DNA from: Lentibacillus juripiscarius JCM 12147 | Lineage (GTDB): Bacteria; Bacillota; Bacilli; Bacillales_D; Amphibacillaceae | DNA length: 15,050 nt | NCBI GenBank assembly: GCA_001311805.1 | Contig: BBCA01000064.1 | Span: 1-15,050 of the forward strand | Reading direction: 5' to 3' | Shown here: in pieces, positions 1-9,101 of the stretch | Layout of the letters: each line of letters starts with the position of its first letter | Position numbering within the stretch: the stretch's first letter is position 1 | Translations under genes and position numbers: made by a program | Notes under the pieces: model-generated | What the model was told of the DNA's origin: nothing | The model's input: the letters and a program-made list of their open reading frames with translations, nothing else | Databases searched by the model: none

Positions 1-59
1 GGCTGGCCAGCCGATTCCTTCTCCTACTCAACACCCAGCAATAATCGAGCCAGATGCAC

Positions 60-1684
<1,625 letters not shown>

Positions 1685-1715
1685 TCAACGTCCTCCAAAA
1701 AATAGAATCAATGTA

Positions 1716-1744
1716 AGCGTACGAAATTTAAGCCAATTCGTCAA
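1716..1744 (-). promoter_or_regulatory. Candidate sigma-A promoter of ykpA
   Basis: Minus strand shows TTGACG (1739-1744), a 17-nt spacer and TACGCT (1716-1721), about 35 nt before the ykpA start. The -35 is good and the -10 matches only half of the consensus, so this is a weak call. Confidence 0.33.
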
Positions 1745-1925
1745 CGTATACACATGGTTTGAGCCACATCCTTAAAGAGTCCGGCACTTCCTCCGATAGA
1801 AAACCAGCTTTATCGCATGAATGTCGAAAAAAAGACTATTCATTTTTCGATTATATGAAACAATTAGGAAAACTGCCTTTAATGGTTGGAACCAAGAGGC
1901 GCTATCATGATGAAGGGGGAAGGCG

Positions 1926-2633
1926 ATGAGTTCGAAAACCGTTTATTTACTTTTCACGGATACCGGTACTTGCTTGGCCCGGGTGATTAATTTCGTTACA
2001 CGTCAGCCGTTAAATCATGTTTCCATCACGTTTGATCCGGAATTGCGGGAGGTATATAGCTTTGGCAGGAAGCGCCCACGCAATCCATTTATTGGCGGGT
2101 TCGTGAAGGAGGATGTCCAGAGTAGTTTCCTAAGCAGCTCGGACTGTGCGCTGTATGCCTATGTACTGACGGAAGAAGATTGCCAGCGGGTGAAAAAACG
2201 GATTGCCGAAATTGAGAAAAATAAACGCCATTATAAATATAATTTCATTGGGCTGTTCGGTGTGTTGCTGCAGATTAGACTGCGCCGGGACAATGCTTTA
2301 TTCTGTTCACAGTTCGTTGCAACGGTTCTTTTGGATGCCACAGCGGTAAATTTCTCCAAACCAGCTTGTTTCATGACACCGACAGACATCCGGAATCATA
2401 AAGGTATGCGGCTGGTATATGAGGGGCGCCTTGCTGACTATTGGCACAATGGGTGGCGATCACCACAACAAACAGATGCAGGTACGCCAGACAAGAAAAC
2501 AATGGTGACGCCACTGACTAAAAAATCAAGCGGCTTGTCATCCGTTAAAAGGAAGCTTACAGTAGGGGTGAAGCTTCTTTTTCAGCAGGCCCCAACTGGG
2601 TTAAACCCGGAGCTGCTGCTGAAAAGACTTTGA
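1926..2633 (+). CDS. Permuted papain-fold (YiiX/C92-like) cysteine hydrolase; 3' end probably misread
   Basis: 235 residues as read. His31 lies in NHVSITFD near the N-terminus and Cys127 in ALFCSQFVATVL near the C-terminus. His before Cys is the order of circularly permuted NlpC/P60 (YiiX/YaeF-like) enzymes, which cleave amide or ester bonds in peptidoglycan or lipids; the substrate here is unknown. No signal peptide is visible, so the protein is probably cytoplasmic or membrane-associated. ATG at 1926 has AAGGGGGA upstream. The last 30 or so residues look wrong: they read through a perfect terminator at 2547-2582. Adding one A to the A6 run 2520-2525 changes the end to KKIKRLVIR and a TAA at 2546-2548, directly before that terminator. 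The true protein is therefore probably about 207 residues. The family call rests on motif order only. Confidence 0.72.
   Translation: MSSKTVYLLFTDTGTCLARVINFVTRQPLNHVSITFDPELREVYSFGRKRPRNPFIGGFVKEDVQSSFLSSSDCALYAYVLTEEDCQRVKKRIAEIEKNKRHYKYNFIGLFGVLLQIRLRRDNALFCSQFVATVLLDATAVNFSKPACFMTPTDIRNHKGMRLVYEGRLADYWHNGWRSPQQTDAGTPDKKTMVTPLTKKSSGLSSVKRKLTVGVKLLFQQAPTGLNPELLLKRL
2547..2582 (+). terminator. Intrinsic terminator of the C92-like gene
   Basis: A 12-bp stem, AAAAGGAAGCTT (2547-2558) with AAGCTTCTTTTT (2571-2582), has one G-U pair, a 12-nt loop and ends in T5. It lies inside the apparent reading frame but directly after the stop predicted by a one-base correction. The 3' arm plus CAGCAG can also pair with 2616-2631 (see findings). 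Confidence 0.7.
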
Positions 2634-2657
2634 ACAAGAATTTAGAGGTGAAAGACG

Positions 2658-3647
2658 ATGGAACGGGCAAACAACTACCGTCTGCTGCAATTGCGTGAAA
2701 TACTATTCAACAATACGGATGAGTGGAATGAGCTTGGCATTGACGAACTGATTGATAAGCTGCGGCAGACGATGGGGGAGCGGGCGGTATTTGACCGGCG
2801 GACCGTCAAGCGTGATCTGGCTACACTTGATGACATGGACTTTGAAATTGTCCGCAATACGGGGAAGTTTGGCAAGACCCTCTATAGCCACCAGTCGCGT
2901 TTATTCGAGACATACCAGCTGCGGCTGATTATTGATGCGATTCTGTCCGCCCGTTTCATTACGACCAATGAAAAGAAAAAGTTAATCCAAAAGGTAAAAG
3001 AACTGACAAGCAGGCCGATTGCCAAAACATTGCCTGAGCCGATTTTGTTCAGTCAATCGTCCAACATGGATTATGAACTGGTCAAGCTGAATATTGACCG
3101 TGTGCACCGGGCAATATCGGAAGGCAAAGTGCTTACGTACCAGTACGGAAAATTTAACGTGAAAAAGGAATTTGTCTACCATCGGGACGGGATGATTTAT
3201 CATGTGGAGCCATATGCGCTCATCTGGCAAAACGATTATTACTATTTAATCGGCCTATTCCAGGATAACGACGAAATTCGGCACTATCGCCTTGACCGGA
3301 TCCGCAACATACGTGTAAGTGACGAAACGTTCAAAAAGCGGGATTTCGACTTGCAGGAGTATGTAAGTCAAAGTTTTCACATGTTTGCCGGGGAGGAGAT
3401 GTGGATCAAAATCCGTTTCCATAATGAGCTGATAAATGTTGTGCTGGACAAGCTTGGATATGATGCGGATATCCGGGAGCTTGATGATGAGCATTTTGTC
3501 CTGTCAACGAAGGCCAAACTGTCCGATGGGCTCATCAGCTGGATACTGACGTGGGGTGACCGTGCCAAAGTTCTCTCGCCAGATCATCTTGCCGAGCGTG
3601 TCCGGGAACAGATAAACAGGATGCAGGATATGTATGCCGGGGAGTGA
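2658..3647 (+). CDS. WYL-domain transcriptional regulator (HTH-WYL-WCX)
   Basis: Intact protein of 329 residues. Residues 1-80 form an N-terminal winged-helix DNA-binding region, with a likely recognition helix around RRTVKRDLATL (47-57). A helical linker follows, then the WYL domain at about 155-222, including HVEPYALIW and DYYYLIG (193-199), and a C-terminal WCX-like region from about 245. WYL domains sense ligands, in some cases nucleic acids or nucleotides, and the family holds both repressors and activators; the ligand and targets here are unknown. ATG at 2658 is preceded by AGAGGTG. It starts 24 nt after the apparent end of the hydrolase gene, or about 110 nt after the likely true stop, with a terminator between. 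I see no clear promoter in that gap, so readthrough co-transcription remains possible. It converges on ypmS. Confidence 0.9.
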   Translation: MERANNYRLLQLREILFNNTDEWNELGIDELIDKLRQTMGERAVFDRRTVKRDLATLDDMDFEIVRNTGKFGKTLYSHQSRLFETYQLRLIIDAILSARFITTNEKKKLIQKVKELTSRPIAKTLPEPILFSQSSNMDYELVKLNIDRVHRAISEGKVLTYQYGKFNVKKEFVYHRDGMIYHVEPYALIWQNDYYYLIGLFQDNDEIRHYRLDRIRNIRVSDETFKKRDFDLQEYVSQSFHMFAGEEMWIKIRFHNELINVVLDKLGYDADIRELDDEHFVLSTKAKLSDGLISWILTWGDRAKVLSPDHLAERVREQINRMQDMYAGE

Positions 3648-3659
3648 AGCGCTAAGGGA

Positions 3660-3687
3660 AGGGCCGGCCCTGTATGTCGGGGGCCCT
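3660..3687. repeat. GC-rich palindrome between convergent genes
   Basis: AGGGCCGGCCCT (3660-3671) is a perfect 12-bp palindrome, and AGGGCC also pairs with GGCCCT at 3682-3687. It fills the 59-bp gap between the WYL gene and the end of ypmS. No T tract follows on either strand, so it is not a standard terminator, though it may act as an RNA end structure. Confidence 0.45.
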
Positions 3688-3706
3688 GTGCACTTAACCA
3701 AATGTA

Positions 3707-4340
3707 TTATTCGGTGTGTCCGCTCTCCAATTCGATCCCCAATGATTCGTAAGGCACGTCGATTTTAAAGGACAGATTGTTGGCTTCCAGGTCAAAGTGC
3801 TCTACACTGATCCGAAAGTTACTCTTGATCTGCATATCGGTTACGGCTACATAGATTTCTTCATTCGCCGGGTCGACTGTCACCCATTCCGGCATCGGCA
3901 AGTACTTCTTTAAATACTCCATAATTTTTGTTAGGAAGCTGGAGCTGTCCGACGGAGATGGATTTTTGCTTCAGGATGACATCCCCATTTTCCTGCACGA
4001 ATGGCTCCAGATGAACGGATACCGGGACAGAAGAGGAAAATACAGGGAGCTCCCCGACCAATTTCACATCATCATCCAGTGTCACTCGATAATGGTGGCT
4101 GCTTTCTTCCAGCAGTTTATCGATATAGGCATTCACGAGTTCATTCAAATTCTGCTTGGTTGTACGGACGACGAATTCGGAACTGCGGCTGCTGTCTTCC
4201 TTTTCGGGCTCAGGTGTATCCGTTTCGGGAACAGGCCAGAACAGCAACGCGGCAATAAATAGGAAAATGAGTGCGTTCGCGCCGCACAGCCAGAAAAACA
4301 GCCGCTTCCATGTATTTTTTGTCTTTTTATCTTTCGGCAA
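3707..4340 (-). CDS. ypmS: YpmS family (DUF2140) membrane-anchored protein (one frame break)
   Basis: Function unknown. One membrane segment lies near the N-terminus (RLFFWLCGANALIFLFIAAL), followed by an acidic linker and an extracytoplasmic domain. The frame breaks at the T run 3925-3929; taking out one base joins SVGQLQLPNK to an ILE-like stretch and MEYLKKYLPMPEWVTVDP, which matches my memory of the YpmS C-terminus. Restored length is about 208 residues. Start choice: a GTG at 4347-4349 lies directly on the Shine-Dalgarno AGAAGGGG, which is too close, whereas the TTG at 4338-4340 lies 7-8 nt after it, so TTG is preferred. It follows ypmR by 14 nt and is surely co-transcribed; the same gene order occurs in B. 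subtilis. Confidence 0.82.
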
Positions 4341-4354
4341 TGCCTGCACCCCTT

Positions 4355-5261
4355 CTAATCGGTGATATAATCCAGTACGCGTCTGGCAAACAATTGATAG
4401 CCCCGGTGATTAGGATGGAAATGATCATCCGCGAGTAAGTCGTCATCGCCATCTGTCGTGTTAAACAAATCGGCTATCGGGATAAAATTCGTTTGCTTAA
4501 ATTGGGATGTGACCGTTTCCCCTGTCTGATTCCAATTTTTAACGATTGTATTAAGTTCTTCAATGTCCTGAAAGTAGCGCCCGAACGGGTTATAAAACCC
4601 AATCAGGTAAATAGCCGCATCGTCATTCAGATCCTTCATCGTCTGAAAAATCTCCTGAAGCTGTCTTTTGTACGTCTCCTGTGGCTGTTCGAAGTCGCTC
4701 ATCTCCAGGCTGGTGAAATTTTGCTTCAGTACTTGCATAATGTCGTTGGCGCCAATCGTGATCAGGATAATGTCCGCCCTTTTGATGGATTGTTCAATTT
4801 CCGGTTTATCCAGACGCTTTAAAAGCTGATCGGATCGATTGCCGCGCTTCCCGTAATTATCGAAGGAGACGAGCTGCTTGTTCTGGTTGATTTTGCCTTC
4901 CAGAATGCCGACATACCCGCCTTCCACGACGTCATCCCCGACGCCTTGTGTCAGTGAGTCACCAATCGCGGTTACATGCATTTCTTCTTTTGTGAAAAAG
5001 TCCATCGTGCGCTGAACAGCCTCGTTTAGCAGTTCCTGCAGCTGGGAGACCGGCTCCTTAGTTGTTTCGTCAGGCTCTTCATCCTGCGCTTGAACGGTTT
5101 TATTGTCCGATTCGTCTTGTTCGGCTTCATCTGCTTTTTGTTCTTTCTGCGTGCTGGTATCCGCATTCGGACTGATCGGGCTTTCCGGCTGCTGCCACAG
5201 CAGAAAGACGCCCGCGACAAGAACTAATAACTAAAAAAATACCGAATTGCTTCTTGTTCAT
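4355..5261 (-). CDS. ypmR: YpmR, membrane-anchored SGNH/GDSL hydrolase (one frame break)
   Basis: Predicted esterase or lipase acting outside the membrane; the substrate is unknown. An N-terminal signal anchor (about residues 6-22) is followed by an acidic, disordered stretch of about 50 residues, then the SGNH domain. Block I is AIGDSLTQG with the nucleophile Ser near restored residue 102, block II NYGKRG, block III IGANDIM, and block V DDHFHPN carrying the catalytic Asp and His. The frame breaks near 5225 inside the anchor; removing one base gives FLVIVLVAGVFLLW, a continuous hydrophobic helix. Restored length is about 301 residues. ATG at 5261 follows AGGTG by 8 nt. It heads a two-gene unit with ypmS. 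Confidence 0.85.
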
Positions 5262-5470
5262 ACGTTTCACACCTATGCTGTATAATCCTTGCTGCCGGCA
5301 CCAGGTTTGCAAATAAGGAATTGGCGCCAAGTCTTTCCTGACGCAGCTGGTGAGGCTATGTTATAGTGTGCCAGCTGTCTTCTCCTGCCGTAAAGAAATT
5401 AGTGATTTGGAGCTTGGGTGGATGCTTGTATTTAAACGGTTACTACCAGTATTATTTATCCGTTTCTTTC

Positions 5471-5476
5471 ATTATA
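5471..5476 (-). promoter_or_regulatory. Candidate extended -10 promoter for ypmR-ypmS
   Basis: Minus strand reads TGGTATAAT, a perfect extended -10, about 210 nt before ypmR. No good -35 lies 16-18 nt upstream. The rest of 5262-5628 shows a 7-bp inverted repeat CAGCTGG/CCAGCTG (5344-5350, 5371-5377) and no gene I can support. Confidence 0.33.
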
Positions 5477-5528
5477 CCATGCTGCATAGTAAAAATAATC
5501 CCCGATATATCCTATGCCCCAACATACA

Positions 5529-5554
5529 CATCCGCCCTTTCACGAAGGCGGATG
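5529..5554. repeat. Stem-loop of unknown role
   Basis: CATCCGCC (5529-5536) and GGCGGATG (5547-5554) form a perfect 8-bp stem with a 10-nt loop in a gene-free stretch. There is no T tract on either side, so it is not an obvious terminator. Confidence 0.4.
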
Positions 5555-5628
5555 CTGGTCGGTCCGGATGGCGGACGGGATTAGAAGGCAGTCAAAAGTT
5601 GGAACAGATTAATGCTTCCGTGCTCTGG

Positions 5629-5770
5629 GGTTGATCGTAGCTGCCGACGGGTTGATTCATGTCGCTGACGGTTGATTAAAACGTTTACGGGTTGATATAT
5701 CCGGGGCACGTGTTGATATCCTGCGCCGACCAGTTGATTCATGCCACAAATCGGACGATATCTCACAGCC
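5629..5770. repeat. Degenerate 20-21 bp tandem repeat array (7 units)
   Basis: Seven units begin with a GGTTGAT-like core at 5629, 5650, 5670, 5690, 5711, 5732 and 5753, so the steps are 21, 20, 20, 21, 21 and 21. The core and spacing match the larger array at 10237-10690 in the same orientation, but the rest of each unit has drifted further. It lies downstream of metX, beyond the metX terminator. No coding role is supported. Confidence 0.75.
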
Positions 5771-5800
5771 TTTTTTAATGCGACTGTAATCATTTCAATT

Positions 5801-5842
5801 AAAAAAGGAGCTTTGCACGGTGTTACGTACAATAGCTCTTTT
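5801..5842 (-). terminator. Intrinsic terminator of the metY-metX operon
   Basis: On the minus strand AAAAGAGCT pairs with AGCTCCTTTT (one bulge) and runs into T6. It lies 30 nt after the restored metX stop. Further pairing arms surround it (5766-5861, see findings). Confidence 0.6.
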
Positions 5843-5872
5843 CTAATTACAGATGCGGCTGTAAAAGCAATC

Positions 5873-6927
5873 TTAATAGGCTGATACGGTTTCACTTTTC
5901 AAAAAGGAACGGATAAGCGACCCCCACTTATCAAATTCAGTCAGGAAGCCGTCGTGGCCAAAATCTGTCTGAATATGATGATAGGTGCTGTTAGGCAATT
6001 CATTGGATAACTGCTTGATGACGGGGGGGTTCATAGACGAGATCTTTGTCAAAGCTCATGACAAGTGTTGGCTGGTGCAGCTGTTTGGCCGCTTGTTTCC
6101 AGCCGCCGCGGCCGCCTCCGATATCATGATTGTTCATCGCCTCCAGCAATGTAAGGTAGCTATTGGGATCAAACCGGCTAATCAGTTTTTGCCCCTGATA
6201 ATCCAAATAAGTGCTCACGTCAAATGCATCGTCGGTCTGTTTTCGGCCGAACCGCGCCCTGAAAAAGATCCGGACTTCGGTACGTGACCATGCCAACCAT
6301 CCGGGCGACAGCAAGCCCGTTCACTGCATCGTAATGACCACTTTGCCAGTTTGGGTCCTGCCTGATAGCAGTACTGGCGATATGGTTGAAGGCGATGCCA
6401 TAGTCAGAGAAAACCGGTGTTGCTGCAAGGACAATGAGTTTTTCCATGAAGTTTGGATAGAGAAGGCCCCATTCCAGTACTTGCATACCGCCGAGCGATC
6501 CGCCGATGACCGCTTCGGCTTCTGTGATACCAAGCTTTTTCATTGCCTGATGCTGTGCATGGACCATATCCCTAACGGTAATCGGGGGAAAGTCACACGC
6601 ATAGGCGCTGCCGGTTCTCGGGTTAGTAGAAGCGGGTCCAGTTGATCCGTCACAGCCGCCAAGGACATTGAGGGTCAGCACCCGATAATGGTCTGTATTA
6701 ATCGGTTTGTCAGATCCAATCAGCCCGCTCCACCAGCCGGGATTGGTCTCGGTGCCAATAGCCAGATGGTTGCCTGTCAGTGCATGGCATACCAGAATAA
6801 CAGGTGCGTCAGCCGGTCCGCTCCGTTCGTAAGCCATCGTAACATCAGCAATCGTGTCGCCTGATTCTGTCTGGAAAGGACCAATGGAAATGCTTCCCGT
6901 TTGCATCCTGGTGGCCGTGTTGTTCAT
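5873..6927 (-). CDS. metX: Homoserine O-acetyltransferase MetX (two frame breaks)
   Basis: Alpha/beta-hydrolase-fold enzyme that activates homoserine with acetyl-CoA, the first committed step of methionine synthesis; some MetX proteins use succinyl-CoA instead, and this cannot be told here. Motifs are GGCDGSTGPAS (90-100), the nucleophile elbow GGSLGGMQ with Ser144, the acid in SFDKDLVYEP and His in DFGHDGFL near the end. Two one-base insertions break the frame: CCC at 6257-6259, where removal gives DLFQARFGRKQ, and the G7 run at 6023-6029, where removal gives EPPVIKQLSNELP. The restored protein has 350 residues and stops at TAA 5873-5875. ATG at 6927 follows AAGGAG by about 11 nt. It is the second gene after metY, which makes its co-substrate partner. 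Confidence 0.92.
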
Positions 6928-6973
6928 CTGTGACCCGCTCCTTTTTCACCAAATTAATTTCCGTACAAAAGCC

Positions 6974-7025
6974 GGCCCGCATACCGTTTGCCCATCATCA
7001 TCCGATGAAGACAAACGGACGGGCC
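6974..7025 (-). repeat. Stem-loop in the metY-metX gap
   Basis: GGCCCG (6974-6979) and CCGTTTG (6984-6990) pair with CAAACGG (7012-7018) and CGGGCC (7020-7025), a 13-bp GC-rich stem with a small internal loop. It fills most of the 108-nt gap between metY and metX. Only T4 follows on the minus strand, so it may be a weak terminator, a processing site or an mRNA stabiliser. Confidence 0.6.
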
Positions 7026-7035
7026 TATACCTATA

Positions 7036-8781
7036 TCAAACGTTGACAACTACTTGCTGGGCATTGCCGCTGCGCAGGCGTGCGGCTTCTTCAAAAGCAT
7101 CTTTACCGGAAATAACGGTGATGCCTGCTGCAGTGGCTTTATCAACGGTTTCCGCAGCTGGCTGGGGCTGGACAGTCCACAGAATGCTGCCACCTTTTTG
7201 CGCCAGCTGGTCAATTAGTTCTGGTGCCAGCGACGCGTCTGAAGTCAGGACAGCATCAATTGTTGCAGGAGTTTCCGGCAATTCGATGCTGGCTGCTGCA
7301 TCGGCGCTGGTTGTCTCGATACGAACGATTTGGAATCCGAGCTGCTCCAGCTGTTTGGCCTGACGGGACGCACTATCCGTTTCACCTTTTTCAATAACAG
7401 CGATCGTTTTTTACGGAGCCCTCCATCGGCCCTGTCAAACGGTGATGAAAGAAGCCAGCTGATCGCGTCATCTTCAGTTGTCTTGATGGTTGGCGCTTCA
7501 CCGGTTGCTTTGGCGATGGCCTGATCAAGATCTGCCAGCGTGTCTTCGGTTGATTCCAGTCCAATTGCCAGACGGACAAGTTCTTCCGTTACACCGCTTT
7601 TGACAAGATCCTTATCACTAAGCTGCTGGTGGGTCGTTGAAGCCGGGTGAATAATTAGTGATTTGGCATCACCAACATTGGCAACGTGTGACCAGAGTGT
7701 GATGTTGTCAATCAATTTCTTCCGGCGTCACGTCCGCCTTTAATGCCAAATGTAATAATCGAGCCATATCCATTCTGCAAATATTTTTTGGCCATTTCAT
7801 GGGACGGATGGTCTTTCAAGCCAGGGTAATTGACCCATTCCACGGCTGGATGCGCCTGCAAGTAAGCAGCAACTTTTTCCGCATTTTGGTTATGACGTTC
7901 GATGCGCAGATGGAGCGTCTCCAATCCCTGAAGCAGCAGAAAGGCATTTTGCGGACTTAAGCAGGCACCGATGTCACGCAGCATCTGGACTCTTAATTTC
8001 GTCGCAAATGCAGCTGGTTCAACGTCGACATACCGCAGGCCATGATAGCTCTCATCCGGTTCAGTTAATCCCGGGAATTTGCCATTGGCCCAGTTGAATC
8101 GTCCGCCGTCAACAACAACACCGGCGATGGCTGTTCCGTGACCGCCAATCCATTTTGTTGCAGAGTGGACGACAATGTCAGCGCCCCATGTGAGCGGTTT
8201 GGTGACATATGGTGTTGCAAATGTATTATCAATAATCAGTGGAATACCGTGGTCATGGGCGATACTGCCAATTGTCTCGATGTCGAGCACATTCAGACTC
8301 GGGTTCGTGATGATTTCGCCAAAAATAGCTTTCGTTTTGTCAGTGATGGCATTTTGGATTTCATCCGGGTCCGTTCCATCGACAAAATAACATCGATCCC
8401 GTATTTTGGCAGCGTGTTCGCGAAAAGGTTGTACGTGCCGCCATACAGATTGCTGTCGGCAATGATCTCATCACCGCTGCCTGCGATATTCAGAATCGAA
8501 AGCGTAATGGCCGCCATGCCGGAAGAGGTAGCCACTGCAGCTGATCCGTCTTCCAGAAGTGCTATCCGCTGTTCGAATGCGTCAATCGTCGGGTTGCCGA
8601 TACGAGTGTAAATGTTTCCCGGTTCCGCTAATCCGAACAGATTTTGCGCGTGCTCGGAGTCCCTGAATACATAGGATGTCGTCTGATAGATTGGCACCGC
8701 CCGTGACCCTGTTGCCGGATCCGGCTCCTGCCCGCCATGCAGAAATTGTGTTTCCTGATTGTGCAGATGAAAGTTTGTCAT
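7036..8781 (-). CDS. metY: O-acetylhomoserine sulfhydrylase MetY with C-terminal CoA-binding-like extension (three frame breaks)
   Basis: Cytoplasmic PLP enzyme that makes homocysteine from O-acetylhomoserine and sulfide. Visible signs are IYTRIGNPT (57-65), [17 protein letters not shown] typical of the MetY group, [10 protein letters not shown], the PLP lysine in [13 protein letters not shown] (Lys210) and [20 protein letters not shown]. One base is missing at each of three runs: A4 8384-8387 (restores [12 protein letters not shown]), TTT 7716-7718 (restores DAGRKLIDN) and the T6 run near 7408-7413 (restores [16 protein letters not shown]). The restored protein has 582 residues against roughly 430 for the family. 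Residues from about 432 look like a CoA-binding Rossmann domain (see findings). ATG at 8781 follows AAAGGAGG by 8 nt. First gene of a SAM-riboswitch operon with metX. Confidence 0.93.
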
Positions 8782-8856
8782 AAAAAATTCCTCCTTTTGG
8801 GTTACGTACTTTATTTTTGAACCTGTTCCATTTCGTCTGGAGGAAGAGGAGAAATG

Positions 8857-8889
8857 AAAAAGCCCCCTTCCATAAGAGAAGAGGGCTTT
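8857..8889 (-). terminator. metY: Riboswitch-controlled terminator ahead of metY
   Basis: On the minus strand AAAGCCCTCTTC pairs with GGAAGGGGGCTTT over 12 bp (one G-U) around a 6-nt loop, then T5. Its 5' arm, with CTCTTAT, can instead pair with the riboswitch P1 3' strand and following bases over 11 bp (two G-U), giving the antiterminator. High SAM should favour termination. Confidence 0.92.
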
Positions 8890-8907
8890 GTGTTTGAAAC
8901 CGTCCTC

Positions 8908-9017
8908 CTCTTATCTTCCAGATCTCTACTGACCTGTAGGATTTAGCACCTTGCAAGACAAATCTTGCCGGTTGCCGGGCTTCGCAGGGCCTATCCCTCC
9001 ACCGCTCTTGATAAGAG
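8908..9017 (-). ncRNA. SAM-I (S-box) riboswitch
   Basis: Cis-acting leader RNA that senses S-adenosylmethionine and controls metY-metX. P1 is CTCTTATC (9010-9017) with GATAAGAG (8908-8915). The core holds GGTGGAGGGA, GGCCCTGCGAAGCCCGGCAA and GGTGCTAAATCCTACAG, all hallmark conserved blocks of this class. A terminator and an alternative antiterminator pairing follow, and the metY start lies about 75 nt beyond the terminator. Confidence 0.97.
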
Positions 9018-9042
9018 ATGAAATTGTATTAATTTAATGAAC

Positions 9043-9072
9043 ATTATATACATGTGTTCATCTGAAAGTCAA
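9043..9072 (-). promoter_or_regulatory. Sigma-A promoter of the metY-metX operon, with overlapping inverted repeat
   Basis: Minus strand shows TTGACT (9067-9072), an 18-nt spacer and a perfect TATAAT (9043-9048), about 25 nt before the riboswitch P1. A perfect 7-bp inverted repeat, ATGAACA (9037-9043) and TGTTCAT (9055-9061) with 11 nt between, covers the -10 and could be an operator. Confidence 0.82.
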
Positions 9073-9101
9073 CAGGAAAATTGAAAAAAGTTAATTTCCT
9101 G
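9073..9101 (-). terminator. Weak hairpin at the end of rarD
   Basis: CAGGAAAATT and AATTTCCTG form a 9-bp stem with one bulge spanning the rarD stop codon and touching the metY promoter -35. There is no proper T tract after it, so termination is doubtful and rarD transcripts may enter the metY leader. Confidence 0.3.

Noticed and set aside
1..12. Palindrome GGCTGGCCAGCC as the ykpA terminator
   Set aside because: It is cut by the window edge, has no loop, and no T tract can be seen on the minus strand.
5350..5634. Plus-strand frame of 94 codons upstream of ypmR
   Set aside because: No convincing Shine-Dalgarno or family motif; it runs across a stem-loop and into the repeat array.
5873..8781. 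metX and metY as true pseudogenes
   Set aside because: All breaks are single-base changes at short runs, and motifs and catalytic residues are intact on both sides; the riboswitch and promoter are also intact.
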